From NCBI GenBank assembly GCA_017051695.1, contig JAFIDK010000006.1, positions 186,001 through 250,000 of the forward strand: 64,000 nucleotides of DNA, given 5' to 3'. This DNA is from Algoriphagus aestuarii. Lineage in GTDB: Bacteria; Bacteroidota; Bacteroidia; Cytophagales; Cyclobacteriaceae. Numbering within the stretch: the first letter of the stretch is position 1; every line of letters starts with the position of its first letter. Both the position numbers and the translations under genes were made by a program. The notes below the pieces were generated by a model. That model had not been told where the DNA came from and did no database searches. It was given only the letters and a program-made list of their open reading frames with translations. This document shows positions 17,690 through 26,732 of the stretch, in pieces.

Positions 17690-18460
17690 ATGTGTCTAGT
17701 AGCATTGTCCTGGCAAAACCATCCGGATTATCCATTAATTATTCGGGCAAACCGCGATGAGTTTTTCGAAAGACCCAGCCAAAAAATCCACCAATGGGAA
17801 TCGGGTTTTTATGGAGGTAAAGATTTGAAAAGCGGTGGAACCTGGATGGGATTTCATCCAAATGGCAGATGGGCACTGCTCACTAATTACCGTGATTTTA
17901 AGCATCCAAAAACAGCGCAAATCAGCAGAGGAAAATTGGTTCAGGATTTTTTAGAAAATACAATTGCACCAAAAGCTTATCTGGATGCAGTCAAGGCCAA
18001 TCAAGAAAAATACGACGGGTTTAACTTACTTGTCTCTGATGGAAGCGAACTCTACTATTTCAGCAATTATGGAAAAAAGATTGTCAAAGTGGCTCCGGGA
18101 ATTCACGGCTTAAGTAATGGGCTGCTGGATGATCCCTGGCCAAAAGTTGAACTAGCAAAATCAGAAATAAAGCAAAAAATGGAGGAAAGTATCCATGTGG
18201 ATTCGCTTTTAGATACGCTCACTTCCAAAGCAACTTACCCAATCACTGAGTTGCCAGATACAGGCGTTCCCAAAGAAATGGAAATCGGGCTTTCCGCCCA
18301 ATTCATCCGTTTAAAGGATAATTATGGGACAGTTTCCGCGACCGCTTTTACTTTGGACAAATCCGGAAAAGTATGCATGAAAGAGCGGAGTTTTCAGCCT
18401 GATTACAGTAAATTCACCGATGAAACTTGTTCGTTTCAAGTACTCAAACCTAGAAGCTAA
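17690..18460 (+). CDS. NRDE family protein (TANGO2-like)
   Basis: A 256-residue protein starting MCLVALSWQNHPDYPLIIRA and containing the family signature NRDE near residue 22, plus 'SGGTWMGFHPNGRWALLTNYR'. The Cys at position 2 with the NRDE motif suggests an N-terminal-nucleophile fold, with Cys exposed after removal of Met. The biochemical role is unresolved; the eukaryotic relative TANGO2 has been linked to lipid or haem handling. The stop overlaps the start of the next gene (TAATG), so the two are probably co-translated. Its ATG lies only 12 bp after the preceding terminator, so its promoter must lie inside or before that hairpin. Confidence 0.85.
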   Translation: MCLVALSWQNHPDYPLIIRANRDEFFERPSQKIHQWESGFYGGKDLKSGGTWMGFHPNGRWALLTNYRDFKHPKTAQISRGKLVQDFLENTIAPKAYLDAVKANQEKYDGFNLLVSDGSELYYFSNYGKKIVKVAPGIHGLSNGLLDDPWPKVELAKSEIKQKMEESIHVDSLLDTLTSKATYPITELPDTGVPKEMEIGLSAQFIRLKDNYGTVSATAFTLDKSGKVCMKERSFQPDYSKFTDETCSFQVLKPRS

Positions 18461-19440
18461 TGCTAAATAAATTATATGATGTTTTGATCGTGGGAGGAGG
18501 CCCAATTGGTCTTGCCTGTGGAGTGGAAGCCCAAAAAGAAGGTTTGGATTATGTGATCCTGGAAAAAGGAGCATTGACCAATTCCATTTACAATTACCCG
18601 ATCAACATGACTTTTTTCTCCACTTCTGACAGATTGGAGATGGCAAATATTCCATTCATGTCTATTGGAAATAAGCCTACCCGAACAGAAGCATTGGAAT
18701 ATTACCGAAGGATTTTCTTTCATTTCAACTTGAATGTCAAGCTCTATGAAGGAGTAGAAACTTTAACTAAAAAAGGAGCAATTTTCGAGGTCAAAACATC
18801 CAAAGGAAGATACCAAACCAAAAAAATCATTTTGGCTACAGGCTTTTACGATTTGCCCAACTTAATGAATGTACCCGGTGAGGAATTGCCCAAAGTCCAA
18901 CATTATTACAAAGAACCTTGGCCATTTATTGGCCAGAAAGTGCTGGTAGTCGGAGGCGCGAATTCAGCTGTTGATGCAGCTTTGGAAACTTGGAGAAAAG
19001 GTGCCGAAGTAAGTATGGTGCTTCTGGAAGAGGAAGTGGACCAAAATGTCAAATATTGGGTTCGCCCGGATATCATGAACCGCATCAAGGAAGGCTCAAT
19101 CAAAGCTTTTACGAAATCCAGAATCAAAGAAATCCGAGAGCATGAAGTAGTGATTACCACTCCCGAAGGAGAAGTCACCGTTGAAAATGATTTTGTACTC
19201 GCTATGACAGGTTATAAACCTAATTTCGCTCTATTAGATCAATTAGGAGTGGAAATGAGCCAGGACGAAAAAAGACAGCCTTGCTACGACGAACTAAACC
19301 AGGAATCAAATGTCCCTGGAGTCTATCTGGCTGGTGTGGTCTGCGGAGGCTTAAATACCCGGGAATTCTTTATTGAGAACAGCATCGTGCATGCTGAGAT
19401 GATCATGAAGGATATCAAGGAGAAGATAGACACAAAATGA
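18460..19440 (+). CDS. ypdA: YpdA-like FAD/NAD(P) oxidoreductase (putative bacillithiol disulfide reductase)
   Basis: A 326-residue flavoprotein with an FAD Rossmann motif VLIVGGGPIGLACGVEA (about 9-25), an NADPH motif VLVVGGANSAVDAALE (about 161-176) and the C-terminal 'PGVYLAGVVCGG'. It resembles thioredoxin reductase but lacks the CxxC redox pair, as does YpdA/Bdr of Firmicutes, which recycles oxidised bacillithiol. bshA, the first bacillithiol synthesis gene, lies at 51642, which supports this role. It is coupled to the NRDE gene. Confidence 0.85.
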   Translation: MLNKLYDVLIVGGGPIGLACGVEAQKEGLDYVILEKGALTNSIYNYPINMTFFSTSDRLEMANIPFMSIGNKPTRTEALEYYRRIFFHFNLNVKLYEGVETLTKKGAIFEVKTSKGRYQTKKIILATGFYDLPNLMNVPGEELPKVQHYYKEPWPFIGQKVLVVGGANSAVDAALETWRKGAEVSMVLLEEEVDQNVKYWVRPDIMNRIKEGSIKAFTKSRIKEIREHEVVITTPEGEVTVENDFVLAMTGYKPNFALLDQLGVEMSQDEKRQPCYDELNQESNVPGVYLAGVVCGGLNTREFFIENSIVHAEMIMKDIKEKIDTK

Positions 19441-19481
19441 CTCGAAAAATTTAAGTCTTTAGGAATTAATTTTAATTGAGA

Positions 19482-19489
19482 TAAATTTG
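19482..19489 (+). promoter_or_regulatory. Candidate -7 element before the methyltransferase gene
   Basis: TAAATTTG matches TAnnTTTG. A TTTA lies 20 bp upstream at 19458-19461, a near match to -33. The start codon is 60 bp downstream. Confidence 0.4.
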
Positions 19490-19549
19490 GAATTGATTTC
19501 TAAAGATTCAGATTCAATCCAATCTTAGTAAAGATTCTTATTTTTAATA

Positions 19550-22525
19550 ATGCGAACCCAAATCCTCGATTTTACAGAAGAAAACGGACTGGTTATTTGT
19601 GGAAGGCCTGAAATGGCTTTAAACAATTACGAGAACCTTTATCTTTTTGAAATTGAGAAACTTAAGGCTCATTCTGTATTCTTTAGAAGATTTTTTAAAG
19701 CCAAAGAAGACCCTAACCCATTTAAATCTGAACCAGTAGTTTGTGTCTTCAAGCGGGAAAAAGTACCATTAAATAGTCCAAAGCACTTAGAAATTCACTC
19801 TGCTTTATGGAGTGAAGGTAAAATTGATGTTTACATTATTTTTGATGAAACTGGGATAGACATCTATAATGCTAGAAAGCCGGCTGTAAAAACCAGTGAA
19901 AATGAATTGTCGCTAGATAGCTTAAAATTGCCAGCGGATCTAATGTTTCTTTTGGAAAACGAAATGAGTGCTTCTCATTTATTTGGCACTGGTACATTTT
20001 GGGAACAGTCCGAGTTCCAAAATCAAATAAATTTAGGAAAAAGTCCATATCGACACCTCATTGATTATTTGATGAAGGTGAGGAAAAGATTTATTGAAAA
20101 TGAAAAAAAGCTAGGTCCAGAGACTATAGATAAAATATTAGTTTTAAGTATTCTTGTCAAGTTTCTGGAAGAAAAGAAAGACATTGGAACCGACAGGTCA
20201 ACATTGGATGATATTTATTCCAAATACCAAGTTGAAAGCTTAGTAGAGGCCGTTGAAACAGGGAAATTCTTAAATATCCTTAAAGACCTAGCTTCAGAAT
20301 TCAATGGAAAGGTTTTCGATCAATTTACTGATTTAGAAAAAAATCAGATTGTAAAAACTAATTTGGACCTCCTAGTTCAATTTTTAAAAGCAGAAAAAGA
20401 CCTCGACACCGAACAGTTATTCCTCTGGAAACAATATAGTTTTCAGCACCTCCCTGCTGAAGTGATTAGTGCCATTTACGAAAATTTCATCCAGGAAGAC
20501 GCCATTCGTGAAGGGAATGGAAGAGAAAAGGGTGTCGTCTATACTCCTATCCACTTAGTGAATTTTATGGTGGACGAAGTCATGCCTCTGGAAAATCCAC
20601 CAAAATCATTTTTGGACAATGGAGTTTATAAAATTCTAGATCCAACTTGTGGCTCTGGAGTTTTTTTGGTAGCCGCCTTTAAAAGACTTTTACAATGGTG
20701 GGCAATTGAGGAAAGTCGAAAATCGGGAAAAATCTGTTTCCCCGATGCCCAAATGGCACAAAAAATCCTCGAAGAAAATATATTTGGAGTAGATGTTAAG
20801 CCAGCAGCAGTAAGAGTGTCCATTTTTGGATTAACAACTGCATTACTCGATTACCTTACTCCAAAACAGGTTTGGAGCAAATTACGATTCAAAGACCTTA
20901 GCACAAAAAATATTGTGGTAGCACCACAACCTACAGGTTTTTTCCAATGGGCTTTGGACGCAAAAAATCAAAAAAAACAATTTTCGTTGATTATTGGAAA
21001 CCCTCCATTTAATCCGGAAAAATCTGTTTCGAAGGACAAAGTACTGGACCCAACTATTATTCGCTCTTTGGAACTGAAACATCCGAATATCCCCAGAAAA
21101 AACTTTGCGCTCTATTTTTTTGAAACGGCTATGTTACTAACGGATAAAATCTGTATGGTAATTCCCTCCAATGTATTATTGTATGATAAGTCTGCTCATA
21201 AATACAGAGAAGAATTATTTACTGATTATTTTGTTTCGGATATTTTTGATTTCACTCATTTACGTAGAGGACTTTTTACAAGTGCTGACACTCCCGTGGC
21301 GGTACTTTTGGGATATTCCAAAAAATCAAGTCATGTACCTATAACCCATACCGTAGTAAAAAGAACTATTTCGGAAGAACAGAAAATCAGATTTGAAATT
21401 GATGATTATGATCGGCATCAAGTAAAATGGAATTGGGCAGTTGATCCAGACAAACAATTTATTTGGAAAACAAATCTTTTGGGTGGAGGAAGATTGTTTC
21501 ATATGATATATAGATTATCAAATATTCCTTCTCTAGGATCATTTATAGAAGGAAAGAAAAAAATAGGATGGGAAGAAATAAGAGGTTTTGAAGGAGGAAA
21601 AGATTTTACAATGGAAGATTGTGATAGAATTCTTTCAATTGGTATAAATGGAGAACCTAAAATCCAATATAGTACCTCATTTAGTACAGGAAATCTTAAA
21701 AACCCTTTCATGTATGAACCCCCATTTTTGATAATTGATCAAGTCTATGGGAATAGCAACATTCCCGTTTTATTTGTTTCTTCAAATCAAAATTTCACTA
21801 ACAAACAACACCTATATTACAATCGGGACTTTATTGGTATAAGTGCGCCAAACCACGAAGAATCCGATCTTCTCAAGGTATTTAATTCATTTAAAAGTAA
21901 AGACTATGACAAATTAAATTATCAGACCTACACTTTAGCTAAAAGTAGTAGTGCAATGATTTTGACGGAAACTGATATCAATAAGAGCGAGATTCTTGAT
22001 GTGCCATTTCAAATTGATCATGGATCTATTAACATATCTCAATCTGAGGCTATTATTCAGTTTGACATATTAAATTACCTTATCCATTTAGGCAAACAAA
22101 TAACCAAAAAATCTGATGGAGCATCCCTTCATCAATCCGTAAAAGAAAAACAACTTTTGGAATATGGAAAAGTCCTATGCTCAGAGTTAAATGATATCTA
22201 TGAAAAAAATAGTAATTTCTGGCAAGTTGGGAAAATTTTCAGGAAACCTTCCTATACAATTTTTCAAATTGGCTATGGACCAAAAGGGAAATTAAAACAA
22301 AAGTTTGTTGAGGGTCAAATTGACCAATCTATACAAAACCTAATTAACAATGACTCCTCCAATCGAGGAGCAGCATATAAACGGACAGTTCGATTATATG
22401 ATCACATAGATGGATTTGACTGTATTTTCTTTGTTAAGCCTAATGCCTTTCGATATTGGATGAAATCAATTGCACTTCGAGATGCTGATGAAACTTTCAT
22501 TGATTTAAAAGCTGAAGGATTTTAA
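19550..22525 (+). CDS. Large N6-adenine DNA methyltransferase (Eco57I/type IIG-like)
   Basis: A 991-residue SAM-dependent methyltransferase. Motif I is DPTCGSG at residues 364-370, motif IV is NPPF at 484-487, and 'EKGVVYTPIHLVNFMVDEV' precedes motif I, as in Eco57I/HsdM-like enzymes of the gamma class. The order motif I then IV with a C-terminal region of about 400 residues leaves room for a target recognition domain. The N-terminus (about 1-160) has no recognisable PD-(D/E)XK signature, so it may not cut DNA itself. The gene is visibly richer in A/T than its neighbours, suggesting transfer. A putative nuclease gene follows after 2 bp. Confidence 0.88.
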   Translation: MRTQILDFTEENGLVICGRPEMALNNYENLYLFEIEKLKAHSVFFRRFFKAKEDPNPFKSEPVVCVFKREKVPLNSPKHLEIHSALWSEGKIDVYIIFDETGIDIYNARKPAVKTSENELSLDSLKLPADLMFLLENEMSASHLFGTGTFWEQSEFQNQINLGKSPYRHLIDYLMKVRKRFIENEKKLGPETIDKILVLSILVKFLEEKKDIGTDRSTLDDIYSKYQVESLVEAVETGKFLNILKDLASEFNGKVFDQFTDLEKNQIVKTNLDLLVQFLKAEKDLDTEQLFLWKQYSFQHLPAEVISAIYENFIQEDAIREGNGREKGVVYTPIHLVNFMVDEVMPLENPPKSFLDNGVYKILDPTCGSGVFLVAAFKRLLQWWAIEESRKSGKICFPDAQMAQKILEENIFGVDVKPAAVRVSIFGLTTALLDYLTPKQVWSKLRFKDLSTKNIVVAPQPTGFFQWALDAKNQKKQFSLIIGNPPFNPEKSVSKDKVLDPTIIRSLELKHPNIPRKNFALYFFETAMLLTDKICMVIPSNVLLYDKSAHKYREELFTDYFVSDIFDFTHLRRGLFTSADTPVAVLLGYSKKSSHVPITHTVVKRTISEEQKIRFEIDDYDRHQVKWNWAVDPDKQFIWKTNLLGGGRLFHMIYRLSNIPSLGSFIEGKKKIGWEEIRGFEGGKDFTMEDCDRILSIGINGEPKIQYSTSFSTGNLKNPFMYEPPFLIIDQVYGNSNIPVLFVSSNQNFTNKQHLYYNRDFIGISAPNHEESDLLKVFNSFKSKDYDKLNYQTYTLAKSSSAMILTETDINKSEILDVPFQIDHGSINISQSEAIIQFDILNYLIHLGKQITKKSDGASLHQSVKEKQLLEYGKVLCSELNDIYEKNSNFWQVGKIFRKPSYTIFQIGYGPKGKLKQKFVEGQIDQSIQNLINNDSSNRGAAYKRTVRLYDHIDGFDCIFFVKPNAFRYWMKSIALRDADETFIDLKAEGF

Positions 22526-22527
22526 AT

Positions 22528-23145
22528 ATGAGTAGCCCTTCAACTTTTCAAAATCTACGACCTTCAAATTTAGTCGGAGAACTTCTAGAATATATTGGAT
22601 CCGAATTACCAAATTTTTTGGACTCAGAGGAACTTATTGAAATACTTTCAATAAAAAAGAACGAAAATCAACATTCATTGGCTTTATGTACATTTTTGAC
22701 AAACCAATGCAAAGCACGTTTTAATTTTCAAAGGGAAAATGCTCAAAAAAGTAGCAGCACTGTGGACATTGGAGTTTACAAAGGCGCTAACTTAATTTTT
22801 ACTATAGAGGCAAAAGTTTTACCTACACCAACTTCTTCAAAAAGGAATGACCATGAATATGTATATGGAAAAGGTGGTGGAATTGAACGGTTTAAAAATG
22901 AAGATCACGGTTTAGACAATAAAGGCAATCTTTTCAAAGAAAGCGGAATGATTGGATATATAAAAGAGCAGGACTTTGACCTTTGGTTTTCAAAAATTAA
23001 CAATTGGATTTCGGATGCATCTTGGCCAAAGAGTGAACATCTTGTTAAAATATCAATTGGTGGAACAGCTAGATTTAAATCTGAACATCTTCGTAAAGGT
23101 AGTTCTAAAGTAACTCTCCACCATTTTTGGATTTATGTAAACTAA
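22528..23145 (+). CDS. Putative PD-(D/E)XK nuclease, partner of the methyltransferase
   Basis: A 205-residue protein I cannot place in a named family. It contains D80 (in STVDIGVY) followed by E94-A-K96 (in FTIEAKVLP), which fits the D-x(n)-E-x-K catalytic core of PD-(D/E)XK nucleases; a helix with Glu near residue 52 (NENQHSLAL) precedes it, as in that fold. It starts 2 bp after the methyltransferase stop and shares its low GC, so the pair forms one unit. The likely role is the restriction half of a restriction-modification or defence system. An alternative is a regulatory or DNA-nicking accessory. Confidence 0.65.
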   Translation: MSSPSTFQNLRPSNLVGELLEYIGSELPNFLDSEELIEILSIKKNENQHSLALCTFLTNQCKARFNFQRENAQKSSSTVDIGVYKGANLIFTIEAKVLPTPTSSKRNDHEYVYGKGGGIERFKNEDHGLDNKGNLFKESGMIGYIKEQDFDLWFSKINNWISDASWPKSEHLVKISIGGTARFKSEHLRKGSSKVTLHHFWIYVN

Positions 23146-23218
23146 GTTAATGTTTCTACAACTTTGTTTTCTTTCTCTCAAAAGGGTCGATTATGAAAGC
23201 CATCCATTTTAAATTGGG

Positions 23219-24415
23219 TTATTCCTGACTTTCTACAGTTTTTAGAGCTCCCCAATACACTGTAAAATCTTCTTCTTCCGTATTCGGATCTGTTTTCTTC
23301 ATCCAATGAATCTTTTCATCAACCATGACAAAGGATTCGTAATGCATCTCTGGAAAATCCACAGGAAAGACCTTTCCTGAATTATCCATAAATACTGTCT
23401 TCCTGGATATCTCTTTGAATAATTGATCTCGCTGTTCTTTTGTTATTTCTTTAGCTTTATAAAGACTATATAGCCTTTTGCTGGGTTTTGTACTATAGGT
23501 AATTAAAAAACCATTTTCCACTTGAGCTATACCTTGAATTCGAGCAGGGAATGGCTCATTTTCTGGGTCACTCACTTGCCCTAATACAAATGCTCCGTTC
23601 TCAACACCTTCATTTTCCTCAAAATCCGATAAAGGAACAGCAAGGCTTGATAAAAAAACAGGATTGCCATCATTCCATTCGTAAGTATATAGAACAAGTT
23701 CGTTCTGAAATATTAAATACAACCGATTTTCTTCTTCATTGACTACAAATCGAGGCCGGAAGTCTTCGAATGGAAAGGTCTTCCCCGAAAGAAATTTGGA
23801 TCCCTCTGGAAAAGGAACAGTAAGCCGAACTTCATCAGTCTTTAAGTTGGCCAAAATCAGATTTCTTCTGTTTTGAAGGTATTCGGGATTGTATTCCTCT
23901 GCTTGATCCAATAAATCAAGAGAATACAACACATATTCTTCCCCATTAATTGATACTATCTGACTGTCTGAAAGAAAGCTGACAGGCCCTCCAAAACTCA
24001 CTTGATTTTTTACTGGTTTACCGGCCAAGATCAAATCTCCATTTTTTTTAAAAACTCGCTGGCCAGACATATAATCTACGACCACAATATTTCCTTCTTC
24101 AGACAAGGTCAAGGGTTTAGTCATAGACCCAAAAGCACCGGGCACATCACCGGATTTACTCCATTCGTATTCAAGTTCTCCATTGCTTTTGTTGACCACA
24201 AAAATCTTGGAATTCAATAAATCCTTAAAAACCACATGATTTTCATCTGCCGTTTGAAATAGAAAGGCTTTTGCCAAAATGCCTTTGACAGTTACCGAAT
24301 CTTCAACTTCTAGGGAGATTTCTTTTGGTAGATCTGTTACTGATGTTTCATTACTGGGAGTTTGGCAAGAATAGCCAATGATTAATAAAAAGTAGAATGA
24401 AAGCTTTCTCATCAT
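23219..24415 (-). CDS. Lipoprotein with predicted 6-bladed beta-propeller
   Basis: A 398-residue protein starting MMRKLSFYFLLIIGYSCQTP, a lipoprotein signal with Cys at about residue 17. The rest is beta-rich with repeated strand pairs ('GNIVVVDYMSGQRVFKKNGD', 'ENRLYLIFQNELVLYTYEW'), like the DUF4221/6-bladed propeller lipoproteins common in Bacteroidota. No catalytic motif is seen. It is a single gene with its own promoter, divergent from the pseudouridine synthase. Function unknown. Confidence 0.75.
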   Translation of the reverse strand: MMRKLSFYFLLIIGYSCQTPSNETSVTDLPKEISLEVEDSVTVKGILAKAFLFQTADENHVVFKDLLNSKIFVVNKSNGELEYEWSKSGDVPGAFGSMTKPLTLSEEGNIVVVDYMSGQRVFKKNGDLILAGKPVKNQVSFGGPVSFLSDSQIVSINGEEYVLYSLDLLDQAEEYNPEYLQNRRNLILANLKTDEVRLTVPFPEGSKFLSGKTFPFEDFRPRFVVNEEENRLYLIFQNELVLYTYEWNDGNPVFLSSLAVPLSDFEENEGVENGAFVLGQVSDPENEPFPARIQGIAQVENGFLITYSTKPSKRLYSLYKAKEITKEQRDQLFKEISRKTVFMDNSGKVFPVDFPEMHYESFVMVDEKIHWMKKTDPNTEEEDFTVYWGALKTVESQE

Positions 24416-24447
24416 TTATAAAATTGGTGGTTCTTTAACAAGATTAT

Positions 24448-24479
24448 CAAAACTAAGGACTTCTGCAACGTCACGCAAA
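24448..24479 (-). promoter_or_regulatory. Promoter of the propeller lipoprotein gene
   Basis: On the minus strand TTTG (24479-24476), a 20-bp spacer and TAGTTTTG (24455-24448) match the Bacteroidota consensus. The -7 box lies 33 bp before the start codon. Confidence 0.65.
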
Positions 24480-24511
24480 ATATAAATTTCTATCTCTCAA
24501 CAGAAAATGGC

Positions 24512-24519
24512 TAACTTTG
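24512..24519 (+). promoter_or_regulatory. Candidate -7 element of the pseudouridine synthase gene
   Basis: TAACTTTG lies only 8 bp before the ATG, implying a nearly leaderless transcript. The -33 region has only TTTC. Confidence 0.35.
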
Positions 24520-24526
24520 CATTTCT

Positions 24527-25261
24527 ATGAAAAAGAAACCATTCACAGTTGTCTATGAGGACAACCACCTATTGATCGTCAATAAAGCTGCAGGAATATT
24601 GGTGCAGGGGGATAAGACGGGCGATAAGACTTTGACGGACTACCTAAAAGATTACATTGCCAAGAAATACGATAAGCCGGGAGCAGTTTTTCTTCATCCC
24701 ATCCACAGACTGGACAGACCAGTAAGCGGATTGGTCGCTTTTGCCAGAACTTCCAAAGGCTTGGAGCGCATGATGGAGCTTTTCCGCAAGCGGGATATAC
24801 ATAAAGTTTATTGGGCCATCGTGAAGCGAAAGCCTCGTGAAGAGCAAGGAAAGTTGACGCATTGGCTAGTCAAGGACGAGCAAAAGAATTTCGTCACAGC
24901 GCATGAAAAAGAAGTTCCAGGATCTCAAAAAGCTGAATTGAATTATAAAACCCTGGGTTTTATGAATGACCACTGGCTGTTGGAAGTTCGTCCGGTTTCC
25001 GGCAGACCGCACCAGATTAGAGTTCAATTGGCATCTATGGGTTGCCCGATTCGAGGAGACTTAAAATATGGCTTTGCAAAGCCAAATCCGGACGCAAGCA
25101 TCAATCTACATGCCTTTAACCTGGTCTTTGTTCATCCCATCAAAAAAGAAAAGCTCTACTTAAGAGCTGCAGTTCCTGAAGAAGAATTCTGGGAGCAATT
25201 CCTGGAGTTTGAAACAGTAAAAACAAAAGACCAGCATCTGGATAATTCTTTCTCAGGATAA
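24527..25261 (+). CDS. RluA-family RNA pseudouridine synthase
   Basis: A 244-residue pseudouridine synthase that isomerises uridine in rRNA or tRNA. It has the catalytic motif HRLDRPVSGLVAFAR at about residues 61-75, with D as the nucleophile, and the C-terminal 'GRPHQIRVQLASMGCPI'. No S4 domain is present, which fits the RluA/RluC-like short class. The target site cannot be predicted. Confidence 0.92.
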   Translation: MKKKPFTVVYEDNHLLIVNKAAGILVQGDKTGDKTLTDYLKDYIAKKYDKPGAVFLHPIHRLDRPVSGLVAFARTSKGLERMMELFRKRDIHKVYWAIVKRKPREEQGKLTHWLVKDEQKNFVTAHEKEVPGSQKAELNYKTLGFMNDHWLLEVRPVSGRPHQIRVQLASMGCPIRGDLKYGFAKPNPDASINLHAFNLVFVHPIKKEKLYLRAAVPEEEFWEQFLEFETVKTKDQHLDNSFSG

Positions 25262-25270
25262 AGGCATTTG

Positions 25271-25306
25271 AAATGATCCTACTTTCGTGGGATCATTTTA
25301 TTTTTA
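25271..25306 (+). terminator. Intrinsic terminator after the pseudouridine synthase gene
   Basis: Stem AAATGATCC (25271-25279) and GGATCATTT (25290-25298) with a 10-nt loop, followed by T-rich TATTTTTAT. Confidence 0.8.
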
Positions 25307-25347
25307 TACCTTATTTTATTTCTATTTTCTACTTAGCCCATCTCACT

Positions 25348-25848
25348 ATGAAAAACCTGTTTCTCCTATTCCTTGGCCTGTTCCTATTGGCTTCCTGCGG
25401 TTCCAAATCATCTGAAAAAACCATTTATATCGTAAGACATGCAGAAAAGGAACTAGTAGGCGATGACCCTAAGCTCCTTCAGGTAGGTCAGATCAGAGCG
25501 ACAAAACTTGGGCAGATTTTGGTAGACAAGGAAATCAAACATGTGTTCAGTACGGATTATAGGAGAACAAAAGAAACTGCAGCACCAACCGCCAATGCCG
25601 CTGGCCTCGAAATTCAGACTTACGATCCTAGAAATAATGATGCTTTGGTGGAGCAGTTAAAAAGTCTGGAAGGCAATATTCTGGTAGTGGGACACAGTAA
25701 TACAGTGGGACAAATCGCCAATTATTTTGTAGGAGATGGAGAAAAATATGGAGATCTTGAAGATACCCAATATGAATTTATTTACATCGTCACCTTGGAT
25801 AAAGATGGAAACTCATTAGTTGAGCGAAAGACTTTCAAAGACTATTAA
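25348..25848 (+). CDS. Histidine phosphatase (phosphoglycerate mutase-like) lipoprotein
   Basis: A 166-residue protein. I chose the ATG at 25348 because it gives the lipoprotein signal MKNLFLLFLGLFLLASCGSK; the longer frame starts inside the preceding terminator. The catalytic RHAEK (about residues 33-37) and the second histidine in 'VVGHSNT' (about 118-124) identify the RHG phosphatase superfamily. Its substrate is unknown and it acts outside the cytoplasm. The stop codon overlaps the stop of the convergent glpR. Confidence 0.85.
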   Translation: MKNLFLLFLGLFLLASCGSKSSEKTIYIVRHAEKELVGDDPKLLQVGQIRATKLGQILVDKEIKHVFSTDYRRTKETAAPTANAAGLEIQTYDPRNNDALVEQLKSLEGNILVVGHSNTVGQIANYFVGDGEKYGDLEDTQYEFIYIVTLDKDGNSLVERKTFKDY

Positions 25849-26606
25849 ACCAAAACCAGTTCTATTCCCTTTTCTTCCAATTTTGACTTATATAAATCCG
25901 GAATACCAGCGTCCGTGATGATCACATCCACATCTTCTAATTCACAGATTTTCCCGAAGCCCTTTTTGCCAAATTTTTTGGAATCTGCCAGGACAATGGT
26001 TTTTTGAACATTCTTGATCATCTGGGCATTCAGGTGCGCCTCCATCATATTGGACGTGGTCAGTCCATGTTCCAAACTCACACCATCGACGCTTAAAAAA
26101 AGTTTACTACAAGCAAAATTCTGAAGCATTTCCTCGGCATAATGTCCCACGGCAGAACTACTGCTTTTCCTCACTACTCCTCCCAATTGGACCAATTCCA
26201 CTTCAGGTGAATCTATTAAAGCCAATGTCACATTCATTGCTGCCGTCAATACAGTCAAAGGCATATTTTTCGGAATGGCTTGAGCAAATGCAACCACTGT
26301 AGTGCCTGATCCAATTAGAATCGCTTCGTTATCCTCTAAATATTCCAATGCTTTTTGGGCAATCTTGCTCTTCTCCTCCACTTGCTCGAGCTTTTTGATA
26401 CTGACAGAGCGATCAGAAACGTAAGGGGAAGCGGATGTTGCACTCCCATGGGAACGATAAAGGAGACCTTTGTCTTCCAGCAACTTGAGATCCTTCCGAA
26501 TGGTCACCATGGTCACTTCCATGTTTTTCGCAAGTTCAGAAACCGATACAAAACCGGCCCGGTTTAACTCATCAAGAATATACTTATGTCTTTCTGCGAT
26601 TGTCAT
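25845..26606 (-). CDS. glpR: DeoR/GlpR-family transcriptional repressor
   Basis: A 253-residue regulator with an N-terminal DeoR helix-turn-helix ('VSVSELAKNMEVTMVTIRKD', about residues 19-38) and a C-terminal sugar-phosphate sensor domain ('ILIGSGTTVVAFAQ', 'ADSKKFGKKGF'). I chose the ATG at 26606, preceded by AGGAAA, over a longer frame. It is divergent from glpD-glpK-glpF, so it is most likely the glycerol-3-phosphate-responsive repressor of that operon; this is inferred from position. Confidence 0.85.
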   Translation of the reverse strand: MTIAERHKYILDELNRAGFVSVSELAKNMEVTMVTIRKDLKLLEDKGLLYRSHGSATSASPYVSDRSVSIKKLEQVEEKSKIAQKALEYLEDNEAILIGSGTTVVAFAQAIPKNMPLTVLTAAMNVTLALIDSPEVELVQLGGVVRKSSSSAVGHYAEEMLQNFACSKLFLSVDGVSLEHGLTTSNMMEAHLNAQMIKNVQKTIVLADSKKFGKKGFGKICELEDVDVIITDAGIPDLYKSKLEEKGIELVLV

Positions 26607-26675
26607 TGGATTTCCTTTCTGACCTAAAATTAAACAAAACAATAGGAAAGAATAGAAAACTCAGGATTTTTTACT

Positions 26676-26704
26676 TTTCTTTCATTTCTTTTTCTTTCTT
26701 TTTG
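26676..26704. promoter_or_regulatory. TTTC direct repeats between glpR and glpD (candidate GlpR operator)
   Basis: Five TTTC tetramers (26676, 26680, 26685, 26691, 26695) lie in a pyrimidine tract ending TTTTTG. Some DeoR-family regulators, such as AgaR of E. coli, bind TTTC-type repeats. A weak -7-like TACTTTTA follows at 26708-26715, 18 bp before glpD. Confidence 0.4.
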
Positions 26705-26732
26705 TGTTACTTTTAAGTCGATTTAGAAAGAA

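Noticed and set aside
19441-23218. Prophage or transposon boundaries around the methyltransferase-nuclease pair
   Set aside because: No integrase, transposase, tRNA, direct repeats or inverted ends were found at either side; only the AT-rich composition suggests transfer.
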